From Oceanospirillales bacterium (GTDB taxonomy: Bacteria; Pseudomonadota; Gammaproteobacteria; Xanthomonadales; SZUA-36), in contig QIKG01000151.1 in assembly GCA_003232965.1 (NCBI GenBank), forward strand, positions 1-7,997: a stretch of 7,997 nt of DNA, written 5' to 3'. Shown here one piece after another: positions 1 to 7,183 of this stretch. The first letter of the stretch is position 1. Each line of letters starts with the position of its first letter. A program made the translations under genes and the position numbers. Under the pieces are notes generated by a model, which saw only the letters and a program-made list of their open reading frames with translations, did no database searches and was not told where the DNA came from.

Positions 1-7
1 CCATGAT

Positions 8-111
8 GGAGTGGCTTCTCCTTTCATGTGGGGCTCTTTCATCCCCTACTCTATGCCGGTTTATCCCGGCGCTTTCATTGTGTCCCCAGATACCGCCCTG
101 GATTTACAATG
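8..111. other. Cluster of four stem-loops, possible structured RNA or mobile-element end
   Basis: Four non-overlapping inverted repeats follow each other: GGAG/CTCC at 8-11 and 18-21; GGGG/CCCC at 30-33 and 43-46; GCCGG/CCGGC at 55-59 and 66-70; and a two-part stem at 76-111, with outer CATTGT/ACAATG and inner CCAG/CTGG separated by symmetrical 4-base internal loops. Such density is unusual for coding DNA and suggests folded RNA. Read on the minus strand, the part with GATGAAAGAGCC and the stems on both sides resembles group II intron domain I sequence as I remember it. I see no GTGYG intron 5' end, no reverse transcriptase and no boundary, so this identity is a guess. It lies downstream of gajB and continues past the left edge. 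Confidence 0.35.
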
Positions 112-125
112 TCGTAACTTCTGAA

Positions 126-145
126 TTCGGCCATAAGCGGACATT
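126..145 (+). repeat. AGCGGAC-core intergenic repeat, copy 1
   Basis: The 20-mer TTCGGCCATAAGCGGACATT lies just downstream of the gajB stop. It matches the copy at 3096-3115 at 15 of 20 positions, with the shared pattern CGGCCAnnAGCGGACnTT. Other copies lie at 3052-3071 (inverted) and 7113-7132. All are outside genes. The function is unknown; it could be a remnant of a small repeated element or a boundary sequence. Confidence 0.6.
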
Positions 146-181
146 CAAGTCCCCAAGTCACATTATAAATTTGTGGTAAAT

Positions 182-1333
182 TCAATCTTCAGAAATTGGC
201 CAAACTTCCACCCCTTCAATAGCTACATCACCAGCATACAGAAATGCTACGCTGTACCTAGCCCTTGTAATTGCGACATATAATGAATTTTTGGCCTTAG
301 GTGTTTTATCACTCTCAAATACGTCATATTTACCAGCCAAGAACTTTTGGTGCTTATCCGTCGAGCAAATCAATACTCGATTAAACCCCATACCCTTAAC
401 CTCACCAAAATTGTATGCGTCTCTACCTTCGCATAAATATTTATGTGATGTTCGATTAGCCCTAAGTATAATTGGTTGGTGTTTTTTGATATATTCACCC
501 ACATTATCCGGCTCTACTACAAATACACCAAGGTGATCAATATACTTAGGATCAAGCACCTCCAGCTTTGACTCTGTAGATTCATAAACACCTTCATTTT
601 TATGAACCAAATCAGCAAAGTCACAGATATTCTGTGTGCATCGCCAACTTACATTGAGATTTTCCGGTGTAAAGCCAATATCTACAAAACGTTTTAATTT
701 TTCGTTATTATCTTTGGGTTTCTTGGTTGTTGGATGTGTTGAATATAACGTTTGTCTGAAATCTCCAACGCAGCAGAACTGATAAATTCCAGAAGAAGAT
801 ATTGACTTCATGAGTTCAAAATCCCAGCCTATCAAATCTTGCGTCTCATCAATAAAAATTGAGCTATATATTTCTGATAGCCGAGCGATAGATTTCCCAC
901 CAGAAACTGAATTTATACGCACAGCAAGCTTTGAGATATAACTAGTATGTGCCTTTCCCTTGTTTCTGGTTAAAAAATGCTTGGGATTATAATTTCCCTC
1001 GATCTTTTCCCCACTACCCTTAATATTTCGTCCATTTCTCTTGTGCGGATCTTCTGGATTAAAATTTATACTTGGAATTCGGCCCTGAAAGATACATGAC
1101 TGATAAGGCCTAATCATGTCCTCAAGTAGAAATGTGAACCATCCTTTAATTGTTACTAAAGAAGGAACGGTGCCACGGACTTGGCAGAATTTTTTTACAA
1201 GTTCATTTTGGTTGTTTTCAGTATACGTCAAGATCAAAACTCTTTCTCCAAGAGCTATCCTTTCAATCGCCTGTTCAACAATGAGCTTTGATTTACCAGC
1301 TCCTGCGCTCGCTAATATCAGCCTACGACTCAA
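182..1333 (-). CDS. gajB: Gabija protein GajB, compact UvrD/Rep-like SF1A helicase
   Basis: This is the helicase-like partner of the GajA nuclease in the Gabija anti-phage system. In studied systems GajB binds the GajA tetramer and is activated by DNA ends produced by GajA, hydrolysing (d)NTPs. The 383 residues carry the SF1A motifs in order: motif I ASAGAGKS (8-15), Ia around LTYTENNQNEL (35-45), II FIDETQD (160-166), III VGDFRQTLYS (189-198), IV NVSWRC (227-232), V VKGMGFNRVLI (312-322) and VI YVAITRAR (352-359). At 383 residues it is shorter than the roughly 490 of the best-studied GajB, so the 1B/2B insertions must be reduced. The start is a TTG at 1333: an in-frame TAA lies two codons upstream, a GAGG lies 9 bases before it, and there is no later start before the P-loop. 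It overlaps the end of gajA by 11 bases, implying coupled translation. Assignment as GajB rests mainly on pairing with GajA; the helicase fold is secure. Confidence 0.88.
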   Translation of the reverse strand: MSRRLILASAGAGKSKLIVEQAIERIALGERVLILTYTENNQNELVKKFCQVRGTVPSLVTIKGWFTFLLEDMIRPYQSCIFQGRIPSINFNPEDPHKRNGRNIKGSGEKIEGNYNPKHFLTRNKGKAHTSYISKLAVRINSVSGGKSIARLSEIYSSIFIDETQDLIGWDFELMKSISSSGIYQFCCVGDFRQTLYSTHPTTKKPKDNNEKLKRFVDIGFTPENLNVSWRCTQNICDFADLVHKNEGVYESTESKLEVLDPKYIDHLGVFVVEPDNVGEYIKKHQPIILRANRTSHKYLCEGRDAYNFGEVKGMGFNRVLICSTDKHQKFLAGKYDVFESDKTPKAKNSLYVAITRARYSVAFLYAGDVAIEGVEVWPISED

Positions 1334-2975
1334 ACTTTACTGCCTCGACTAGATACTTAGGATATTTTATTTCCACTTCACTATCAAAGATACGAATGGC
1401 TGAATCGACCTTCTTCTTGCCGGTCTCTTCACCAGCAAACCAACTTTTTAAATAAGTTTTCTTTTCGGACAGTCCATCTTCCTGCTCGTAAAGGTTAAAT
1501 GTTTGTGTAGAGAGCATTATCTTAGCCAAGCGGTCAAGTTCTTCTACCGACTGACCATTGGCATCTATTAATGCAGGCTCCAAAGAATTAAGTTCGTTAT
1601 CCTTTGAAGAAAAACAGATGATCCCTTCACAACCATTGTAGGGTTCTGACCACTCAACAATATTCTTCTGGTAATTACCATCGTTATCTTTTACAACCCG
1701 CACCGCGTGATTGAGAGGCTTTGCAATATTCAGGTAATTCTTAAAACCGATACCCCGAACAACAATAATGTCAATGCCATGCTCTTCAGGCAAACACCCG
1801 TGCTTATTGAGATATATTTTCTTGAGAAGAAGTTCGTCTGATGGCCCTTCGACCAGAACAAGCTTTTTCGCTAATACAACACGAAGTGTGTCATAACCAG
1901 GAAGACGCTTTAATGTTTTCACAGTCCCCTTATCAATGTCTTTTAGCTTTAAATAGCCATTAGCCATGAGACAGAGTTTTTCTATGCTGAGCTTGTTCAA
2001 AACATAGGAGCTATGCGTGGTAAGGAATATCTGTTTACCACTATTTTTCTTTTCAATATAGCTAATGAGCTTAACAAGGTTAATATGCGAAAGATGGTTT
2101 TCTGGTTCTTCCAGCATAACAATATCAACATCTTTCGCCTTATTCTGTAAAGCAAGCTTAATCTGAACCTGATTTTGTTCCCCCTTACCAATCTGACCAA
2201 AGGAAACATCGTCAACTGCAAGCTGTAGGTTGCTTTCCCAGCTTGTTGTTGAAGCTATATCAGCTGTTATCTTTAAGGACTTTTCTGTAACTTCATTATC
2301 GGCATCTAGCTTGTTATTGATAGCTATAACATCCACTTCATCATCGAAACGGGACTTAAGCTGACGATAGTTTAGATTCAATGTAGAGCGCGCATTCTTT
2401 TCAAGTGCTGCATTAATAATACTGTTAATGTATTTCGTGCGACCGAATGAAGGATGTAGGCGAGCTGGATCGACAAAGAGGCAGCCTATCTTTTTGTTGT
2501 GATGGGTAATGCGATTCCAGGAAAAGCTATACCAGTCAATTTTATATAACTCAACTGGCAATGTTATGACCTTATTCGGGTCTGCGACGAAAGCTTCATA
2601 CGAATCAGCTAAATCAGGATCAAAGTATATTTTTACAAAAATCCCCTGAACATCAGTTTTATCGCTATTTTTATCTCCTTTTAGTTCGGGGTGACCATCT
2701 AGAAAGGCTTCAATCAGAATTTCAGGAAGTTTATCCTGAGACTTGTCACTGGCGAGATAATCTACAATGCATTGATTATTAAAGAGGTCAGTTGACAACT
2801 CCATATTTAGAGGCTTGCCTCTAAATGAAAAATTTAGACATACTTCTATAGCCTCAAGGACAGTACTTTTTCCACTCTCATTGTCCCCAACGATTACGTT
2901 GGTGTCGTCATTAAATTCAAACATCTGACGTTGAAATTGCTTAAAGTTTTTTACCTTTAATTTTTTTAACTTCAT
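1323..2975 (-). CDS. gajA: Gabija protein GajA, OLD-family ATPase with TOPRIM endonuclease
   Basis: This is the nuclease subunit of Gabija, a class 2 OLD-family protein. The family tetramerises through its ABC-type ATPase domain and nicks DNA with the TOPRIM domain, the nuclease being restrained by high NTP levels and released when a phage depletes them. Numbering from the ATG at 2975 (550 residues, close to the roughly 580 usual for GajA): Walker A GDNESGKST (30-38), ABC signature region SFGQIGKGEQ (258-267), Walker B VDIVMLEEPE (283-292), the switch histidine in TTHSS (H321), the TOPRIM glutamate in LVEGPSDE (E376), the DxD pair in KDNDG (D430, D432), and a further acidic residue in LEP (E466). 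All key residues are present. A GTG at 2984 would add three residues; the ATG is preferred because MKLKKLKVKNFK is the usual N-terminal form and AGTGGA sits just before it. gajB follows with an 11-base overlap. Confidence 0.92.
   Translation of the reverse strand: MKLKKLKVKNFKQFQRQMFEFNDDTNVIVGDNESGKSTVLEAIEVCLNFSFRGKPLNMELSTDLFNNQCIVDYLASDKSQDKLPEILIEAFLDGHPELKGDKNSDKTDVQGIFVKIYFDPDLADSYEAFVADPNKVITLPVELYKIDWYSFSWNRITHHNKKIGCLFVDPARLHPSFGRTKYINSIINAALEKNARSTLNLNYRQLKSRFDDEVDVIAINNKLDADNEVTEKSLKITADIASTTSWESNLQLAVDDVSFGQIGKGEQNQVQIKLALQNKAKDVDIVMLEEPENHLSHINLVKLISYIEKKNSGKQIFLTTHSSYVLNKLSIEKLCLMANGYLKLKDIDKGTVKTLKRLPGYDTLRVVLAKKLVLVEGPSDELLLKKIYLNKHGCLPEEHGIDIIVVRGIGFKNYLNIAKPLNHAVRVVKDNDGNYQKNIVEWSEPYNGCEGIICFSSKDNELNSLEPALIDANGQSVEELDRLAKIMLSTQTFNLYEQEDGLSEKKTYLKSWFAGEETGKKKVDSAIRIFDSEVEIKYPKYLVEAVKFES
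1343..1346 (-). promoter_or_regulatory. Ribosome binding site supporting the TTG start of gajB
   Basis: On the minus strand GAGG lies 9 bases before the TTG at 1333-1331, inside the last codons of gajA. Because an in-frame TAA precedes the TTG by two codons and the P-loop follows within eight residues, this site decides the gajB start. Confidence 0.6.
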
Positions 2976-2996
2976 ACAATCCACTTTTTAGTATTC

Positions 2997-3002
2997 ATTA
3001 TA
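2997..3002 (-). promoter_or_regulatory. Candidate -10 box (TATAAT) close to gajA
   Basis: A perfect TATAAT on the minus strand ends 21 bases before the gajA ATG, which would give a short leader. The -35 position shows only a weak TTAGTG/GTTAGT. The intergenic DNA is AT-rich, so a chance match is possible. Confidence 0.35.
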
Positions 3003-3044
3003 GATATCCTTGAAATTCCACTAACACTTCGGGGTATGAAAATT

Positions 3045-3050
3045 ATTATA
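3045..3050 (-). promoter_or_regulatory. Second candidate -10 box (TATAAT) next to the inverted repeat
   Basis: A second perfect TATAAT on the minus strand lies one base beyond the inner end of the AGCGGAC repeat arm at 3052-3071. A -35 box would fall inside that arm, but only ATAACG is seen at 17-base spacing. If it is active, the repeat pair would overlap the promoter that drives gajAB. Confidence 0.3.
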
Positions 3051-3051
3051 A

Positions 3052-3115
3052 AATGTCCGCTTTGGGTCGTTATAGCACACAGAAAAACATTAATAAACGG
3101 CCAACAGCGGACGTT
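3052..3115. repeat. Inverted pair of AGCGGAC-core repeats between the STAND gene and gajA
   Basis: The left arm AATGTCCGCTTTGGGTCGTT (3052-3071) and the right arm AACGGCCAACAGCGGACGTT (3096-3115) are reverse complements at 16 of 20 positions, separated by a 24-base AT-rich loop. The right arm matches the copies at 126-145 and 7113-7132. Transcribed RNA could fold into a long imperfect hairpin, so the pair could end transcription coming from the STAND gene, bind a protein, or be a small non-autonomous element. A degenerate copy (CCGCTTTAGGCC) may lie at 3168-3179. Confidence 0.65.
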
Positions 3116-3121
3116 AAAACC

Positions 3122-3136
3122 GATATATTTTATATC
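3122..3136. repeat. Short AT-rich perfect inverted repeat
   Basis: GATATA and TATATC flank a three-base TTT spacer. On the minus strand it is followed after two G residues by TTTT, but an all-AT stem is a poor terminator. It could be an operator-like dyad; no function is assigned. Confidence 0.35.
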
Positions 3137-3156
3137 TGTAGAAGTCCAGGCCAGAT

Positions 3157-3191
3157 CTGACAGTTACCCGCTTTAGGCCAGTGCTTGTCAG
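3157..3191 (-). other. Dyad immediately after the STAND gene stop
   Basis: CTGACA (3157-3162) and TGTCAG (3186-3191) are exact inverted repeats around a 23-base loop, beginning one base after the stop of the large gene. The loop holds CCGCTTTAGGCC, a degenerate form of the neighbouring repeat. It may help end transcription of the large gene, but the stem is short, the loop is long and no T-run follows. Confidence 0.25.
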
Positions 3192-3192
3192 T

Positions 3193-6100
3193 TTAGATTT
3201 GAGCTAAACGGTAGCACTCAGCCTGTATCATCAGGATACGTGCCCCAGCTATTTCTAATACATGTTCGTTAGGTTGGCCACTCAGCGCCTGATGAGGGAT
3301 TTCGCAAATTGGGTGCTCTACTTTTTCTCCTAACTTTGCTGCCTCGAATTCATCAACAACTTTATCCCAATACTGGTCAATGAAATCACATGCCCACAAG
3401 GTGTATTCATCACTATTTTTTTCTGAAGCATTTAAAAGTAACTCACGATTTTGGTTAAACGTTTCAATAGCATCGGATAGAACTTTATCTTCCACCGGAT
3501 GCAATAGATCTAGATCACGACAAGCAATAACGGCTGAAACCTGACCGCAAGCATCCAGCGCTTTGTCAAAATATTCTACAACCTGCGAAGATATTAAATA
3601 GTCTTTAATGTACTCCTTCCAATCTTTCGTAAAATCATGGTCTGGGAGCGGTAAATAAGATGATGGCAACATCGCTAGTGGCGCTACGACAAAACCATTT
3701 ATTACAGGAACGATTCTATAACGCCAATTATTTTCAAAATGATGGTCAGCGAGAGCGAAGGCCGCTTCCATATACTCTGCGTCAGTCTCAAAATCTTTAA
3801 TATCCACAGCGATTGCGACTTCCACTGAAGGCCAATGTACACTATCGGCTTCATCGACAGGCCTAGACCAGCACTTACAGCTCCAACCTCTTTCACTTAA
3901 ACTTTTCTCTAAAGAGTATAATTTTTTATCAAACCGCTGTTTGGCAAAGAGTTGGCAACGTCTTGCAGCAGTGGAAACAGCCTTTCCCGGAGTACTTTTC
4001 TTCGTTGATTTTATAATTCTATGGATTGATACGTCGCTATTATCGTGCGCAAACTCATGCAGTAGATATGAAACGTGCATAAGTCTTTCAGCCAATGCTT
4101 TGAGTTCTTTCTGCGGCGGGCTTAAGCTCGTTCGCCATATAAGAGATTTTTCATGCTCATTTGCCTGACCAGCTAAACTCCCCGCAAAGGTGGCCGTTGC
4201 TTTTGGATTTCCATCACCTGAAATCTTGCCCATTCTTCCCATGAGGTTCCCCAAGATTCCCGATAATAGTGCCCCAAGAGAATCATCATGACCTGCATTG
4301 TCAGCAGGTTTTGTCATCTCATGAGATGGTTTCTCTGGAGTAGCAAAGGAAATTTCATTTACGGACTGGATAATGTCATTGACTTCCTGCGCTATAACAT
4401 CCGCATTGGCAATCCGTTTTCTTTTAATCCATTTTTCGCTATACGAGCGAAATACTTTTTCGGTTCGCTTAACCAGATCAGCCATCGTGTGCGTGTAGTT
4501 TGTAAGACTGTCAGATGCAGATCTAGCTAATAAAATTTGTCGGAACGCAACATTCCATGAAATTCGAGTTTTCGAAGGAATATTTTTTCTTGGCATATTC
4601 TTCGACCACGGCTGATATTCACCGACGGTAATTGGTTGTCCTAACGGGGTAACAGCATCCGATGCGGCGGCTTCGGAGTCGGGAGAAATTGAAATTAGGG
4701 TCTCACAAATATCACATACACTTGTGTGAGGATCGGTCTGTTCTTTTTCAGAGACATAAAACATATCTGAACGAACTGTGCGACCATGTGCGCCGTTTGC
4801 GTCAATCTTTGGAGAAGATACCCAGGGTGTTTGAGATACGAACCAATCAAATAGAATTTCTTCTCCTCCTAACCCATCTACTAGCTGTTTAGCCATACTT
4901 GGGCTTATGAAATGAGCTGAGGATAAGAAATCGCTAACATCATTTATGTCCAACTGGCCTTTCCCCTCAAACTCTGGGGAGATATTGATACCTATGGGGT
5001 CGCCGCCACAAATGGGAGCAATGGAAGAAAGAAGCTTGTTAAGCTGATGAAGGCTTTTGCAGGTTGGGATCGATAACTCTTTAGATCGTTGCTCCAAACA
5101 TATTTTCCGCAAGTCTTTCTTGGGTAAAGCGCGAAAGGCAAGAATAGCATCTCGAAGGGATTGCCATTGATCGAACTCGTTGAAATCCGGGATATCGATC
5201 TGTGAATCACAAAACATTGATGCGAGTGACCATTTCGCACGCTGGACACCATATTGCTCAAGGATACCCATGAAAGAAACCACATTGCGTTCTAAAGTCG
5301 CCAATCCTAATCCGGTTAGAATTGACGACCATACTTCAACGTCTTGGGCATTATTAAGTATATTCGACAACTTGTTCAGTACTGAGACCTCATTTTCACC
5401 CGCTACTTCTGCGAGTATTGACTGAACAACCCTAGGCAAAGTGTCATCTGTGACTGCCAACAAGCCCTGCCACAATGAATCAGCAGGTAGGAAAACCACC
5501 TGATCATGGCAGGCCTTTACAAGTGCCTTAGAGCGTAGCATGTGCAGGCCACCCAATACGCCAGGCCGAGTTTCTCTTACTAAATGTTCGTCAACGAGGC
5601 GTGTAAGTGCTTGACTAGCGCTGTCTGTATTTATACCAAGAGAGCTGATTAACTTGCTTGCTTGAACGTCACCACCGGATGCACACAAAACGGAGGTAAC
5701 CCTGAGAATGGCCAATTCGTCGCATCGACCTTCTTGCTGCCGCATTCGAATTTGATCATCAATCATCAAAGACAGACGTTTGCCTTGCGTAATAATATGT
5801 ACATATTCGAGCATAAGCCCATCGGACTGCTCAAAAGGCTCTCTCCAGTGCACCCAGTCGGTTTGACCCTCAGCATGAAGTTTTAGCCATACACTTTCAG
5901 CAAGCTTCTCATTCAGACTAACCTCAACAAATTCTATGTCTGCATGATTTGAAATAAGGGAGGCATCTTCTTTTCGTACGGTACCTAAAAAATATACCGA
6001 TGGCATGTCTCGTAGTTCTCGAACGAGAACATCCCACAAATCTGCATTTGCTGATCCTATTTCATCAAATGCTATACCTATAGGGGAATTTTCGGCTGGC

Positions 6101-7050
6101 CTTCGTGCACGAAAAAAACTGATAATAGCATTCGCGTCCGCTACGACAGCTTTGGAGGTTATCTGATACCACCGAATATCACCAATTAAGCTTTCAACGG
6201 ATGACCACATTAATGCAGATTTTCCTGCACCAGATGGCCCTGATATCAATACGTGTCTTCGCTGTTTGAGAAATTGAGTAACGTTTTTTCTATCAATTGG
6301 TCGATTGAGTACAAGACCTGCTGCCACATGCCCCGGAGTGACTTTAACCCCTTGGTAAAAGGCAGGCTCGCTTATGGGTTTACTAAAGTCGACAGGGGCA
6401 AGCGTCCCTGAAGCCAGAGCGCGGTCTATTGCTGATGGGTCTTCAGCTTCTAAACGTTCAAAAATACGACGCTCAATTTCAGATGTGGGAATTCTCCGTC
6501 GGTCATCGAATGATAACGATGCATTTTCCTCTGATGCGGATGCGACCAATTCGTATAGATCACTTAGTACGCCTTCTGCTATAATCTCCGCAGTATTAAG
6601 CTGCTCGGTAAGAATAGCGACGATCTTATCGCGAGGAGAAGTGCATACAAATACTTGTTCTTCAGTGTTCTCAAAAAGCCGATCTATACCTATACTCTTA
6701 AGGTTTAAACATTGCTGTTCCAGTATGACAACAGTTTTCCGGTTAACTATTTGCTCAACTGAATCAGCCTTCTCACTCACTCCTGCAAGTACTTTCTGAA
6801 CCTCAGCTTCACTAAATGAGCCTTCTTTTCGAGATTTAATCTGGAGCCAAAGCTCTTGTTTCTTTACTTCTACAACACAGTCTTCTAGCCCTTCTGGAAC
6901 TAAGGCGCCAGACGGAGCTAACCCTGCCCACTGACGGATGAGAATTAGAGTTGAAAATAGATGCTGATAATGAAAACCTCGTCCTGCCCACGCGCCTGAA
7001 CGTGATTTTCTCCATGCTTCAATGGGATCAATGTTCTGTTCATCTGGCAT
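3193..7050 (-). CDS. Large STAND/AAA-type ATPase with N-terminal Cap4/DUF4297-like nuclease domain
   Basis: A 1285-residue protein whose layout fits a nucleotide-dependent anti-phage sensor with an attached nuclease, as in Avs/NLR-like proteins. Residues 1-160 look like a Cap4/DUF4297-type PD-(D/E)xK nuclease: GRGFHYQHLFSTLIL (23-37), GLEDCVVE (54-61, candidate metal ligands E56/D57) and LQIKSR (69-74, QxK). A P-loop domain follows: Walker A GPSGAGKSAL (271-280, K277), Walker B IGIAFDEIG (324-332, D329/E330) and a strand with arginine, FLGTVRKED (354-362). Residues 445-515 resemble the winged helix of STAND ATPases. The remaining 770 or so residues show no TPR, ankyrin or WD repeats by eye; they include a lone CDIC (779-782), a low-complexity Gly/Ala stretch (about 919-962) and HEFAH (998-1002), a possible zinc-protease motif. 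No membrane segment or signal peptide is seen, so it is probably cytoplasmic. No clear ribosome site precedes the ATG at 7050. Family rank within STAND proteins is uncertain; the nuclease and ATPase calls rest on motifs only. Confidence 0.75.
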   Translation of the reverse strand: MPDEQNIDPIEAWRKSRSGAWAGRGFHYQHLFSTLILIRQWAGLAPSGALVPEGLEDCVVEVKKQELWLQIKSRKEGSFSEAEVQKVLAGVSEKADSVEQIVNRKTVVILEQQCLNLKSIGIDRLFENTEEQVFVCTSPRDKIVAILTEQLNTAEIIAEGVLSDLYELVASASEENASLSFDDRRRIPTSEIERRIFERLEAEDPSAIDRALASGTLAPVDFSKPISEPAFYQGVKVTPGHVAAGLVLNRPIDRKNVTQFLKQRRHVLISGPSGAGKSALMWSSVESLIGDIRWYQITSKAVVADANAIISFFRARRPAENSPIGIAFDEIGSANADLWDVLVRELRDMPSVYFLGTVRKEDASLISNHADIEFVEVSLNEKLAESVWLKLHAEGQTDWVHWREPFEQSDGLMLEYVHIITQGKRLSLMIDDQIRMRQQEGRCDELAILRVTSVLCASGGDVQASKLISSLGINTDSASQALTRLVDEHLVRETRPGVLGGLHMLRSKALVKACHDQVVFLPADSLWQGLLAVTDDTLPRVVQSILAEVAGENEVSVLNKLSNILNNAQDVEVWSSILTGLGLATLERNVVSFMGILEQYGVQRAKWSLASMFCDSQIDIPDFNEFDQWQSLRDAILAFRALPKKDLRKICLEQRSKELSIPTCKSLHQLNKLLSSIAPICGGDPIGINISPEFEGKGQLDINDVSDFLSSAHFISPSMAKQLVDGLGGEEILFDWFVSQTPWVSSPKIDANGAHGRTVRSDMFYVSEKEQTDPHTSVCDICETLISISPDSEAAASDAVTPLGQPITVGEYQPWSKNMPRKNIPSKTRISWNVAFRQILLARSASDSLTNYTHTMADLVKRTEKVFRSYSEKWIKRKRIANADVIAQEVNDIIQSVNEISFATPEKPSHEMTKPADNAGHDDSLGALLSGILGNLMGRMGKISGDGNPKATATFAGSLAGQANEHEKSLIWRTSLSPPQKELKALAERLMHVSYLLHEFAHDNSDVSIHRIIKSTKKSTPGKAVSTAARRCQLFAKQRFDKKLYSLEKSLSERGWSCKCWSRPVDEADSVHWPSVEVAIAVDIKDFETDAEYMEAAFALADHHFENNWRYRIVPVINGFVVAPLAMLPSSYLPLPDHDFTKDWKEYIKDYLISSQVVEYFDKALDACGQVSAVIACRDLDLLHPVEDKVLSDAIETFNQNRELLLNASEKNSDEYTLWACDFIDQYWDKVVDEFEAAKLGEKVEHPICEIPHQALSGQPNEHVLEIAGARILMIQAECYRLAQI

Positions 7051-7112
7051 ATATTTAAATTTTTTCAGTTATGAGTTCTTGCTGAAATCTCTTTCTTTTT
7101 ATTAAGTAATGC

Positions 7113-7132
7113 AACAACCAAAAGCGGACAAT
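7113..7132 (+). repeat. AGCGGAC-core intergenic repeat, copy 4
   Basis: AACAACCAAAAGCGGACAAT lies between the DUF4917 remnant and the STAND gene and keeps the CCAnnAGCGGAC core of the other copies. Read on the minus strand it includes TTGTCC, a fair -35 box, but the -10 region 17 bases on (TACTTA) is weak, so I do not call a promoter for the STAND gene. Confidence 0.5.
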
Positions 7133-7161
7133 CTCTAGTTTGGTTTGATTGGAGGTAGTGT

Positions 7162-7180
7162 GCTGCTGATTTTGTGCAGC
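7162..7180 (-). other. Small hairpin after the DUF4917 stop
   Basis: GCTGC and GCAGC flank a 9-base loop, four bases after the stop codon on the minus strand. GGA/TCC flanking bases could extend it over a bulge. No T-run follows, so it is at best a weak or Rho-assisted end signal. Confidence 0.25.
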
Positions 7181-7183
7181 TCC

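Noticed and set aside
1..22. Minus-strand start MKEPHMKGEATPSW running off the left edge (ATG near 42) after GTAGGGG.
   Set aside because: Too short to judge. It may be the small pseudo-ORF often seen in group II intron 5' regions rather than a gene.
2..124. Plus-strand open frame ending in TGA at 122-124, possible C-terminus of a gene entering from the left (ends ALDLQCRNF).
   Set aside because: Only 40 codons are visible, no family is recognised, and the same bases are tiled by four stem-loops. A real partial gene cannot be excluded without the sequence to the left.
3052..3180. Short CRISPR array from the repeated AGCGGAC units.
   Set aside because: Copies are inverted and diverged, spacing is irregular and there are no cas genes.
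4992..5285. 97-residue open frame on the minus strand inside the STAND gene.
   Set aside because: It is a different frame of the same strand as a well-supported 1285-residue protein, with no domain or start signal.
6374..6799. 141-residue open frame on the plus strand.
   Set aside because: It lies wholly opposite the nuclease-ATPase part of the STAND gene, is serine/arginine rich without motifs, and has no ribosome site; it is a shadow of the real gene.
7081..7140. Promoter for the STAND gene made of TTGTCC (in the repeat) and TACTTA at 17-base spacing.
   Set aside because: The -10 match is poor and the region is AT-rich; the evidence is not enough to annotate it.
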